Source: Thinopyrum elongatum (lineage: Eukaryota > Streptophyta > Magnoliopsida > Poales > Poaceae). Taken from it: a stretch of 64,000 bases of DNA. Shown piece by piece: positions 1-10,578 of this stretch. How positions within the stretch are numbered: position 1 is the first letter of the stretch; each line of letters opens with the position of its first letter. Made by a program: the position numbers and the translations under genes. The notes beneath the pieces were generated by a model. The model saw nothing but the letters and a program-made list of their open reading frames with translations, made no database searches and was not told the origin of the DNA. The stretch lies in the NCBI GenBank assembly GCA_011799875.1, contig CM022302.1, positions 301,641,048 through 301,705,047 on the forward strand, read 5' to 3'.

Positions 1-320
1 ACGGTACTTACTATTGGATCGAGCCAGCCAACCAGGAGTAGGATCGGAGGCTCCCAGGCAGGAGGCCTTCGCCTTTCGATCTAGAGTCGTTGTTTGTGCT
101 AGCCTTCTTAAGGCAAACCTTGTCTAACTATGTCTGTACCCAGATATTATTTGTATGACTGACTTATGTATTCGGATCCTCGTGATCCCTGGTCTGTAAT
201 ATTGTGGATCTCCGTATTTTTGTGTTTGAGTTGTGTTGTGATATCTTCCCGTGAGTCCCTGTGCTTGATCGTGCATGTTTGCGTGTATGATTAGTGCACG
301 ATTGAGCCGGGGGCGTCACA
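1..320 (+). repeat. 3' end of the 5' LTR of Tekay-like gypsy element 1
   Basis: These bases match the last 320 bases of the 3' LTR (9916-10235). I count seven differences, all transitions. The segment ends in GGGGGCGTCACA, the same terminus as the other LTRs of this family, and is followed two to three bases later by the primer-binding site. The rest of the LTR (about 3.7 kb) lies upstream of the window, so the outer target-site copy cannot be checked. The reading frame coming in from the left ends in a TAG at 43-45, where the 3' LTR copy has TGG. Confidence 0.95.
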
Positions 321-323
321 AGT

Positions 324-335
324 TGGTATCAGAGC
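324..335 (+). promoter_or_regulatory. Primer-binding site of element 1
   Basis: TGGTATCAGAGC lies just after the LTR end. It is the usual plant retrotransposon site complementary to the 3' end of initiator methionine tRNA, where minus-strand DNA synthesis starts. The leader from 336 to 715 has no convincing ORF. It ends in a pyrimidine-rich CTGTTTCAG immediately before an ATG, which resembles a splice acceptor. Confidence 0.93.
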
Positions 336-715
336 CGACTGCCTGTAGGAAGCCCCCTTCCAATTCCTTGGCCGAAGTTGAGTCTAGACATCCAAAAACT
401 AATTTACTAACTTGGCTGTGTGGCTTACGGGCCCACGTCCCCAACTGGGTGGTATTAGGATCTTTTATTCCTCGTCTATACTCTGGGACTCTGATCTCTC
501 TTCTATTTCGGGTTAAATGATTTTACTAACGCCGACATTTAGGATCTCGTAAATCTCGTCTACCCGGAGAGCTGGATATCTGTGCTTAATTCCTTACCAT
601 TGATCTGATTATTCTGATAATCATTTTCCTTTCCATTGTTTTGTTTAACCTTTCTTCCCGAATTGTACTATACCTCTCATTGTCGTTTGACAATCCTGAA
701 TTTCCTCTGTTTCAG

Positions 716-1455
716 ATGGATCGTTTGTTTCCACCACGTCCTATGGTGCAGCTTGTGCTTCGCACTTGGGCTCGTGATGCCCCTGGTTTTCCAGCTGTCC
801 TGATCGCCCTCCTGACCAGACTTGGCTACCGCTGGTACCCCGAGTACATGGTCTACGAGGATTACCGCGAGTTCAACTAGGAGCAGTACCATGCTGATGT
901 TCGTATCTATGATCAGCAAGATGACTCAGACACTGAGCTGCACCTTTTCCACGGTATCGACGTGATGATTGAGATGGCAGTCCATGATGCCGCCTACTCT
1001 GCTGTCGCACGTCTCTGAGGAGAGTTCAGCAGTATCTTGGATGCCTCTGAGTTCTGATACATTTCGTATGCCCCTACTGGAGATGCTACTGGATACTACA
1101 CAGCTATCTGTGCCCCGTACGAGCCTCGTCGCTATGACCCGCACGTTCTGATTCAGTGCACTCAGGCTCTGGATCGCACTGTTCGGGCTCTTGCCGTCGA
1201 GTTGGTTGCCACTCGAGCATGTCTCTACGATGCTATGACGCAGTTGCTACCAGCTATTCGTGCAGGGATACATCCGGAGCACATCCTTTACCCACGCAGG
1301 ACTCAGATGTATGCTGGTATTGATTGGCCTGCTGTTGGAGGTCACGCACCTACACGTGGACCTCTTCTTACAGCTCAAGACCGGGTTCTGCATCAGAGTT
1401 CACATGGAGCGCAGGATCCTTCCGCGACGGCCATTCGTCGTCCGCACTCACAGTT
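716..1455 (+). pseudogene. Broken copy of the extra ORF upstream of gag (element 1)
   Basis: This is the decayed version of the intact 241-codon ORF found in element 2 at 44494-45219. It begins at the same ATG (MDRLFPPRP) right after CTGTTTCAG. It is stopped by TAG at 878-880, where element 2 has a glutamine codon. Further on there are small indels around 1040-1100 and another lost frame. The stop at the end of the intact copy reads as CACAG here. I do not recognise the protein. It is distinct from gag, which starts separately at 1736. About 250 bases separate the two, ending in TTAGCAG before the gag ATG. Confidence 0.8.
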
Positions 1456-1735
1456 ACCCCGTTTCAGTTGTTTTCTCCGACGTTGATGTAGCATTTGCTA
1501 TGTCTCGTTGTGTACTTCCTTACCGCGTGCCTGCGCGCAGCCTAGCATGTCTAGTTTTAAATTTGCGCCATTATGCTGTCCGCATGTACCCGACTCTGTG
1601 TATGGATCTGTATGTCTTAATTGACTACTGTTAAGTATCTGTTACACTACTTAATTGTTGTCGAGTTACATCATGCTTGTCGCTAAACACTCGCAATTTC
1701 TTTTACTAAACTGCCCCCTGTTGATACTTAGCAGG

Positions 1736-4700
1736 ATGGTTAGACCAGGTGGTCGTGGTCGTGGTCGTGCCCCTGAACGCCCACCACCGCCAGATTATAT
1801 GGTAGCTATGATGCAACAATTCGAGCTCAACCGCCAGTTCATGACCGGAATCATGGCTTAGTTTCCGCATCAGAACAACCAGAACCAGAACCCTGCTTCA
1901 ATAACTTTGACAGAGTTTATGCGACTCAACCCCACTCAGTTCCGCAACTCTGACAAGCCACTGGATGCTGATGACTGGCTCCGCGACATCACTCACGAGA
2001 TGGAGTCTGCTAATGTCGCCCCTGCCAACTTCGTCACCTTCGCGGCCTTTTTCTTAAAGGGATCCGCTGCTCAATGGTGGGACACACACAAGCGTACACT
2101 ACCTGCTGGAACAGCCGTTACTTGGCTTGAGTTCCAGGCTGCTTTCCGTGCCCGTTATATTCCTCAGGGAATCATGGACCGGATGAAAACCCAGTTCCAC
2201 AACCTCACCCAGGGCACCAAGACTGTCGAAGCCTATCAGCGGGAATTCCTTGACCTGTCCTGCTCTGCTGAAGAAGACATCACCACGGATGCCCGTAGAT
2301 AAGAGAAGTTTCGTAGTGGACTCCACCCAGACCTCGAGCTTGCACTTGCTGCTCAAGACTTCAACGACTTTTCTACTCTTGTGAACAAGGCTATTCTGGT
2401 TGAGACCGCTCAGATGAAGCATAAGGACTCGCAGAAGCGCTATCGTGATGCTGGCTCATCTTCGGGCTCAGCATAGAAGCGTCGAGTCTGGATTCCCAAC
2501 AACGTGTTCCGTCCAAATGCCCCTGCGCCAAAGAACAACTATGTTGCACCACGTCTGCCTCCTCCACCACCGAGGCAGCCAAGAGCTCAAGCTGCTCTAC
2601 CCAATGCTCCTCTTCGTCCTAAAGATGGTCTGTGCTTCAAGTGCCGCAAACTAGGTCACCTTGCTAAGGACTGCCGCCAGACTCAGAATCAGTTGGATTT
2701 CCCTCGTACTGGCCGTGGCAATGGTCGTGGCAACAATCAGGCCCGCAACTATAATACTGGGTCTGCTGCTCATGGTCATGGACACGCTTACAACATTGAT
2801 ATTGAAGAAGTCCAGGATCAACCTGCTACTGTGATGGGTACCCTTCTCGTTAACTCAGTACCCGCTTCTGTATTATTTGATTCAGGAGCATCGCATTCAT
2901 TCATGGCAGAAGCATTTGCATTATCGCATGACATTGCATTTCGAAAGATGAACCTGCCAGTAGTTATCCGCACCCCTGGAGGCCAGTGTCAAACCACTAT
3001 GATGGCACACAATGTCCCCGTTGAAATTAAGGGTTTGGAATTCCTTGTTTCGCCCATTATCCTGAAGTCTTCCACCATAGACCTCATCCTCGGAATGGAT
3101 TGGTTGAAAGCTCACATTGCTTCGATCAATTGTGCCCCTAAAGTCGTCCAACTTCTTCACCCCTCCGACGAGATAGTGAACTACATCGCCCGAATTACTC
3201 GGGATGCTGAAGGTCAGATATATGCCCTGAATGCTTTGAACGCCACACCTCTGGAAGGAATCGAGAACGTTCCTGTCATTCGAGATTTTTCGGACGTCTT
3301 TCCGGAAGAACTTCTAGGAATACCCCCGGTTAGAGCTGTCGAGTTTGTCATTGACTTGAAGCCTAGCACTACCCCTATTGCGAAGCGTCCTTATAAGATG
3401 CCTCCACACCACCTTCTCGAGCTTAAGGAAGAAATCGACAAGTCACTTAAGAAAGGTTTCATCCGCCCCAGTTCCTCTGCTTGGGGAGCACCTTCACTCT
3501 TCGTTAGGAAGAAGGATGGAACTAACCGATTGGTTCAGGATTACCGGCCCATTAACCAAGTCACAATCCAAAATAAATACCCACTGCCCCGGATCAATGA
3601 TCTTTATGATCAGCTTGCTGGATCCTCTGTGTTTTCTAAACTCGACTTGAGGTTGGGTTATCATCAGATCCGTGTTCGTGAAGAGGATATTCCGAAGACT
3701 TCCTTTGTTACTCGTTATGGCTCTTATGAGTACACTGTCATGTCATTTGGTTTAACAAATGCTCCAGCAACCTTCTCCCGGTTGATGATTTATATCTTCA
3801 TGGATTACCTCGACAAATTCGTCGTGGTTTATTTAGATGATATCCTTATATATTCCAAGAATGAAGAAGAACATGCTGAACATCTTCGGCTTGTATTGAA
3901 GAAGCTTCGAGAACACCAGCTTTACGCCAAGTACTCTAAGTGTGAATTCTGGTTATCCGAAGTGACCTATCTTGGTCATGTGATTTTCAAGAATGGCATT
4001 GCTGTGAACCCCGAGCGAGTTCAAGCCATTCTTGACTGGACTCCTCCGAAGAATGTTAAGCAAGTCAGAAGTTTTCTCGGACTCGCTAGTTATTGCCATC
4101 GATTCATTGAGAACTTTTCCAAGATTGCAAAGCCATTGACGAACCTGCTCCACAAAGGTGTTAAATTTGATTGGACAGAAAAATGTCAAGAAAGCTTTCA
4201 GACGCTAAAAGATAAGTTAACATCTGCCCCAGTGCTAGCACCCCCGGATTCCCAAAAGGATTTCGTGATATACTGTGATGCATCTCGTCAAGGATTAGGC
4301 TGTGTCCTAATGCAAGAGCGCAAAGTGATTGCTTATGCCTCTCGACAATTGCGTCCTCACGAAGAAAATTACCCAGTGCATGATCTCGAACTTTCTGCGG
4401 TTATTTATGCTTTGAAGCTATGGCGACATTACCTTCTCGGTAACCGTTGCGAGATATACACGGATCATCAAAGTTTGAAGTATCTATATACTCAACCCGA
4501 TCTGAACCTTCGTCAACAAAGATGGCTCGAGACAATTGCCGACTATGATATGAATATCTCATACACCCCTAGCAAGGCTAATGTAATGGCCGATGCTTTG
4601 AGTCGCAAGGCTTATTGCAACAACCTTATGGTTTAGGAAGCACAACCTCTTCTTTATGAAGAGCTTCGCAAATTGAACCTCCATATTGTTCCACAGGGTT

Positions 4701-6165
4701 ATCTCAATACCCTGGTTGTTGAACCAGATTTAGAACACAACATTAAGACTATGCAACGGTATGACTCCGAAGTTGAAAGGATTAAGCGATACCTCGAAAA
4801 AGGAAAGCCGTCGGAATTCCATCTTGATAATGATGGGATCCTATTCTTCCAACGCCATCTCTTCGTACCCAAATTCAAGGATGAGAGGGAACACGTTATG
4901 AAAGAAGCTCATGAAACTCCTCTGTCAATTCATCCTGGTAGCATAAAGATGTACCGTGACATTTGTCAGAGATACTGGTGGCCTAATATGAAGCGAGACA
5001 TTGCTCGTTATGTTTCTGAGTGTGACGTTTGCCGCCGCATTAAGGCAGAACATCAAGGGCCTGCTGGAACTCTGCAACCACTTGATATTCCTGAATGGAA
5101 ATGGGACAAAGTCCAAATGGACTTCATTACTGGTTTTCCCAGATCTCAGAAGGGTCATGATGCTATTTTTGTCGTCATTGACCGATTCTCAAAGGTTGCT
5201 CACTTTCTGCCAGTCAAGGAGACAATCACTGCTAGTCAGTTAGCAGACTTGTATGTTTCCCGCATTGTGTCACTCCACAGTGTTCCGTTGGAGATCAGTT
5301 CGGATCGTGGCAGCCTCTTTACCTCCAGATTATGGAATAGTTTCCAAGAAGCTATGGGAACCCATCTGTCCTTCAGTACCGCTTTTCACCCTTAGTCACA
5401 GGGTCAAGTCGAACGAGTTAATCAAGTGCTCGAAGATATGCTTCGAGCTTGTGTCATTTCCTTCGGTAAGAAGTGGGAAGAATCTCTCCCGTATGCCGAA
5501 TTCTCTTACAACAATAGTTACCAAGCTAGTTTGAAGATGGCATCGTTTGAAGTTCTTTACGGACGTAAGTGTCGAACCCCCTAAATTGGTCAGAAACTGG
5601 GGAACGCTCACTCGTCGGACCGGACATTGTTCAGCAAGCTGAAGAAAAAGTCCGCATTGTCCGTGAACATCTGAAAATTGCTTAGTCTCGTCAAAAGAGC
5701 AACTATGACCGAAAGCACAAGGAAATGGTCTATCAGCCTGGCGAGCAAGCTTACCTTCGCGTCACTCTGTTGAAAGGCACTCATCGGTTCGGAATCAAAG
5801 GCAAGTTAGCTCCTCACTACATTGGCCCGTTCTGTATTCTTGCCCGTCGAGGAGAAGTGGCATATCAGTTGCAATTGCAACAAAAGCTTTCTCAAGTGCA
5901 TGATGTCTTTCATGTATCCCAACTCCATTGCTGCTTCAAGGATCCTATTCGAGCTGTGGATCATGAAATGCTTGAATTACGGGAAGATCTGTCTTATCCA
6001 GAATATCCCGTCCGCATTCTTGATCAAGCTGAGCGTCGAACTCGTCAGAAGTCAATCAAATTCCTGAAAGTTCAGTGGTCGAATCATTCTGAAGATGAAG
6101 CCGCTTGGGAACGCGAGGATCGTCTTCGCGAAGAATACCCCGCTTTCTTTCAGTCTTCCTCTTAA
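1736..6165 (+). pseudogene. gag-pol: gag-pol polyprotein of Tekay-like gypsy element 1, disabled
   Basis: This is one long frame encoding capsid and the replication enzymes of a Ty3/gypsy element. Order: gag domain (about 1900-2400), zinc knuckle [14 protein letters not shown] (2633-2674), aspartic protease with DSGAS (near 2880), reverse transcriptase with YLDD (near 3830), RNase H (about 4255-4600), integrase HHCC zinc finger and D,D,E core (about 4900-5420), and a C-terminal chromodomain-like segment (about 6005-6140), which is typical of chromoviruses. The integrase catalytic glutamate is present (5411-5413). Inactivating changes I see: TAG 1859, TAA 2300, TAG 2474, TAG 4634, TAG 5393, a one-base deletion near 5580 and TAG 5683. 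Gag and pol share one frame in this family. The lineage (Tekay/Del) is inferred from the chromodomain and the very long LTRs. Confidence 0.93.
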
Positions 6166-6190
6166 TTCTCGGGACGAGAATTCTTGTTAC

Positions 6191-6201
6191 ATGAGGAGAA
6201 T
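6191..6201 (+). promoter_or_regulatory. Polypurine tract of element 1
   Basis: ATGAGGAGAAT lies directly before the 3' LTR. A short purine run at this position primes plus-strand DNA synthesis in LTR elements. The same sequence precedes the 3' LTR of element 2 at 49945-49954. Confidence 0.75.
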
Positions 6202-6669
6202 TGTAACACCCCATGTACTTAACAACAGTGATCACCCTTAGTTAATGCCATGTCAGCAAGTTTAACAGTGCCTAATCATCATTTGCATCATATTGCATTT
6301 CAACTCCTAATTCAATCTCAAGTTAAATTAAAGTGGAAAATAAAAGTTGTTCAAATCAGAAACTAAAATGTTCATTAAATAACAAATATTCCAGAGACAA
6401 TTCTAAAATTGTAACCAACATTTAATAAATTAATTAAGTGACTCTAACAGTGTCAAAACAACAATATTTAATACCATTTTGTTTTATAAAATTGCAAATG
6501 AAGTCATATTATCTCCAAACCAATTTCTGGCAGTAGTAGATAATACATAGCATTTAATGGTACAAGTCACATATTTTGCTAAAGTCATTTTGTGACCTAA
6601 CTATTTGCAAAACAGAAAATAAGAATAAATAAAAAGAAAAGAAATAAAACAAAGTAAAAATAAAAATAG

Positions 6670-7500
6670 CAAACCCCCCTGGCCAACTGGTTCTCGGCCC
6701 AGCAAGCCGGCCCACACCCCCTGGCCTATATGGTCTACCCCAGCCTCTCCCGAAACCCTAACCCCCTCACTCACCCCCTCGCTCTCCCCTCCCCCTCCCC
6801 GATCCAGATTGGATCAGGGCACGACGCCGCCCCGACCCGACGCCGTCGCCTCGCCGTCCGGCACCGCCCCAACCCCGTCGTCGCCTCGTCCCCGTCCTCC
6901 TCCCCGACAACCGCTGCCCTTGTCCCTACGCCTTGCGGTGAGGCCCCGGCCTCTGCCTTCCCTCCTCCTTTTCCCCTCTGCTCGCGCATAGCCGCCGCGC
7001 TCGGCGCCCTGCTGCGCCGAAGGCTGTGCCCGCAGCCACGCGCCGCCATGCCGTCGTCGCGCTCCGCGCCTCGCCTCTGCCGCCCGCACACGCTGCTCCT
7101 CCCCACTCGCCCTGCCTCGTGCCGAAGAGCCTCCGCCCCTCTGCAACTCGGCCTCGTCCTGCCACTCGCGCGCCCGTCGTGCTCGCCGCTCGCCCCGCGC
7201 GCGCACGCCCCTGCTCCCTCCGCCGCGCCTCTGCGCCCGCCGCGTCACGCCCGGGCTCGCCAGCCCCATGCACACGCGCCCGTGCCATCGCGCGCTCGCC
7301 ATGGCCACACCGCGCCTCCCGCCTCTGGCCCCGCACGCCGCTCCCTCGTCGCGCCGCCCTGTTCCGGCCGCGGCCACGGCCGTCGGTGTCAGGCCGCGCG
7401 CCCGCCCCCTCTGCTCGCTGGCCACAGCGCCGCTCGGGTGGCCAGCCGGACTACGTCCGGGCGCCCGCCGCCCGCTAGTGCCCGCGCCCGTTAAGGCCCT
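6670..7500 (+). other. GC-rich gene-like island inside the LTR of element 1
   Basis: The sequence shifts abruptly from AT-rich to very GC-rich and carries CGAAACCCTAACCCC-like leader sequence common at grass transcription starts. A good splice donor, CTTGCG|GTGAGG, has its GT at 6938-6939. The long ORFs here on both strands (proline, arginine and alanine rich) are products of base composition and have no recognisable domain. Equivalent islands lie at 40675-41450 and 50420-51240. In those, a GTGAGC donor is found at the same place (40981 and 50725). I read this as the LTR promoter and 5' transcribed leader, not as a protein gene. Confidence 0.55.
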
Positions 7501-7627
7501 CTGGGCCACTGACCAGAGGGCCCAGCCCCTGGAACGAAAAATAAAATAAAATGAAAATGAATTTAATAAAATCAATAATAATTAATTAATTAATTAATTA
7601 GTCAATTAATTAAGTTAATTAATTCTG

Positions 7628-7770
7628 TTTAATTAAACTAATTAATTAGTTAGTCTAATTAATCTATAATTAGTTTAATTAAACTAATTAATTAGTTAGT
7701 CTAATTAACCTATAATTAGTTTAATTAAACTAATTAATTAGTTAGTCTAATTAATTTGTAATTAGTTTAA
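7628..7770 (+). repeat. 46-bp tandem repeat in the LTR of element 1
   Basis: A unit beginning TTTAATTAAACTAATTAAT starts at 7628, 7674 and 7720, giving about three copies of 46 bp. Element 2 LTRs have only a single related copy near 41570 and 51355, so the array expanded in the lineage of element 1. Confidence 0.85.
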
Positions 7771-10235
7771 TTAAACCCTAATTAACCTAAGCAGTCTATG
7801 ACAACCGGGACCCACTGGTCAAATTGACCAGTCAACAGTCATGTTGACTGCTGATGTCAGCATGACATCATTGCTGATGCAGTAAATGAATTTCTGAATT
7901 AAATAATTAAAATGATTAATAAAACTTCAGAATTTAATATAAAATAAAACGTAGCTCCGATGAAAATACTTTGTACATGAAACTTGCTCAGAACGACGAT
8001 ACGAATCTGAATACGCCCTCCGTATTCCTGTCAGATGCCCCTAGCTAGATGAACATGAAACTTTTTGCCTGGTTTCAATAAATGAATAGTGCTCAACTTT
8101 AATTAAATAAACACAAATAAATCCCTAAATTAACTAAATCATTTAGTTAGGCAGTAGAACACCTCTGCATATCATTTAGGCATGTCATACATATTGTTTG
8201 CATTTTTACCGTGAAATTTATTGTTTCTCTCCCCCTCCTTCTCTCTCGATAGACGCTGAGACCGACGCCGTTGCAGCTGAGTACGACTACGCTCCAGACG
8301 AGCAGCCCGTTGACGACCCCTCTTTCTTGCCAGAGCAACCAGGCAAGCCCCCCCCTGAGCATCAAGATATCGCCCATTCCATTTCTCCTGTTTGCATTAG
8401 ATTTTGCTACTGTTAATGTTTGCTCCTATTCTGATGCATAGCCTGCTTTTATAACCTGTTTATTGTTACCTTACCTGCCTATGTTAAACTGCTTAGTATA
8501 GGTTGGTAGCGAACCATCAGTGACCCCCACCACCTTACCCTTGTTGCCCCAGCTTGATCATCGACGACTCAATCAATGTGATCGTCGACCAGAGACCGAC
8601 ACATCACTTCACCCCCTTAGTTGTACGACACTGCATAGTTACTATCGAGTGCCGAGGGTGATACCTCGTAACGCACTCCTGATGAATACTCTGCAGTGTA
8701 GCTGTTCGGTCATGGTCATCGAGGGTAATTCCTCCTTCTCCACTTCCGATACGACTCTGTCGTGCAACCCCTCAGTGTGAACCTCGCGGGTGATGCCTCA
8801 TACGTTCGCCCTGATGATTTCATCGAGTGGAATCCACCGAGGGTGATTCCTCGGGGTTTCCCCCTTGATGTTATGACCACACGGTTACTTTGACCTTTGT
8901 TACAGGCGGGTCGACCCTGATGGGTACCCGCAGGGGATCTATGATGTCGGGTGTGCCGGAAGGGCACTCGAGTGTGATATTGTGGCGGAGCTTCAGAAAC
9001 TCTGATTGTCTCCGCATGTTACTAAATGAGCATATCGGATTTGGGTATTTGATCTGAGTGGGTCGACGTGCCTATACGCACTACCACCACGCGGGATTAT
9101 GGTTTATGGGGCCCTCTACGTTGTACGTTTCTCCCGAAAGCTCTTCAGACGTCACGTTTCACCGTGCGGGCTGATCGCCGGGAATGGGCTGGATACTTCA
9201 CTGACGAGTTCAGTGTCGCGCCTGCACCCCGGCCAGCCACGCAAAGCGCAGGGTGCCCAGGGCGATGGCCCAAGACCTCTGGGTGCATAGGTTAGTCCGG
9301 CGTGCTGACCTCTCTGCTGAGCCTAGGTAGGGCGCTGCTTCGTGTTGATCTCCCGAGGCCGGGCATTACCCAGCAAGTGTGTACGGCCAGAGGTGATCGA
9401 GCGTGTTGGGTAACAGTAGTGCACCCTTGCAGGGAAGAACAATCTATCGATAGCCGGTCCTACGGTAAAGGACGCTCAGTTTGTGTATCCCGATCTATTA
9501 CTTGAACTGGATACTTGTTTAATTAATTGAAGCTTCGGGATCGCTTTCTCGCAAGGAGTCGGAGGAAGGATCTCTAGGCTTTGCTTCAACATGTTTGTTT
9601 AATAAAATGCTATTCTACTCTCTTCTATTGCTGCAAGATGGTGGCCTCATGAAGATGTTGAAGATGCTAGTCTTCGATAGGACTAGGCCTTCTCTCTATT
9701 CTGGCAATTCTGCAGCCCAGTCCACATATACAGCTTTTCCCCTTTGATAATGTTGCATATGTAGTGTAGATCCTTGCTTGCTGAGTACTTCAGATGAGTA
9801 CTCACGGTTGCTTTGCTTCCTCTTTTACCCTATATTCCCCTACTTGGTGATACAACAGACGATGGAGCCCAGGAGCCAGATGCCACTGCAGGAGCTTACT
9901 ATCAGATGGGACCAGACGGTACTTACTACTGGATCGAGCCAGCCGACCAGGAGTGGGATCGGAGGCTCCCAGGCAGGAGGCCTTCGCCTTTCGATCTAGA
10001 GTCGTTGTTTGTGCTAGCCTTCTTAAGGCAAACCTTGTCTAACTATGTCTGTACCCAGATATTATTTGTATGACTGACTTATGTATTCGGATCCTCGTGA
10101 TCCCTGGTCTGTAATATTGTGGATCTCCGTATTTTTGTGTTTGAGTTGTGTCGTGATATCTTCCTGTGAGTCCCTGTGCTTGATCGTACATGTTTGCGTA
10201 TATGATTAGTGCACGATTGAGCCGGGGGCGTCACA

Positions 10236-10578
10236 CAAAGCCCCCATGCGCCCCTTCAAAACCTGTATTAGATGTACCTACGTGGCCATTGAGGTCTCCT
10301 CCTATGACGAGCTTCTCGCCAATTGGTACACTCCTAACCTTGTATTCCAGGCCTTCCCAGAACTCCCCCTTGGTGTTCTCATTGTGGCCTACTTGCGGGG
10401 CATACGCGCTGATAACATTGAGAACTAAGTCCCCAACTACCAGCTTGACTAGGATAATCCGGTCCCCACGTCTCTTGACGTCTACCACTCCATACTTGAG
10501 GCTCTTGTTGATCAAGATGCCTACGCCATTTCTGTTTGCAGTCGTCCCCGTGTACCACAGCTTTAGAATGCATGACAT
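10236..10578 (-). pseudogene. LINE-type endonuclease ORF fragment, cut by element 1
   Basis: The minus frame from 10578 down reads as part of an endonuclease/exonuclease/phosphatase domain. The motifs SAYAPQVG and GGDLNGHVG resemble the catalytic core of the APE-like endonuclease of LINE elements (plant copies are often annotated as craniofacial development protein 2-like). It begins mid-domain, near MSCILKLWYTG. It stops exactly where the LTR of element 1 begins, in a GGF codon run, so the rest should lie on the other side of element 1, upstream of the window. There is no RT part here. Confidence 0.75.

Larger units (their letters stand above)
6202..10235 (+). repeat. 3' LTR of Tekay-like gypsy element 1 (4034 bp)
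   Basis: It starts TGTAACACCCC after the polypurine tract and ends GGGCGTCACA, matching the 5' LTR end at 320. Internal parts: AT-rich start (6202-6670), a strongly GC-rich gene-like island (about 6670-7500), an AT-rich tract with 46-bp tandem repeats (7628-7770), TGAC-rich sequence (7800-7880), a pyrimidine tract and acceptor (8230-8252), four short hairpin repeats (8653-8853), a roughly 75-codon ORF (9068-9295), and an exon-like acidic segment (9863-9990). The five bases after it are CAAAG, one copy of the expected target duplication. Length over 4 kb is unusual but fits Tekay-type elements. Confidence 0.95.

Noticed and set aside
6730..7575. Long ORFs on both strands (up to about 250 codons) in the GC-rich LTR island
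   Set aside because: They overlap in several frames and on both strands, have only alanine/proline/arginine-rich low-complexity content, and differ completely between LTR copies. They follow from base composition.
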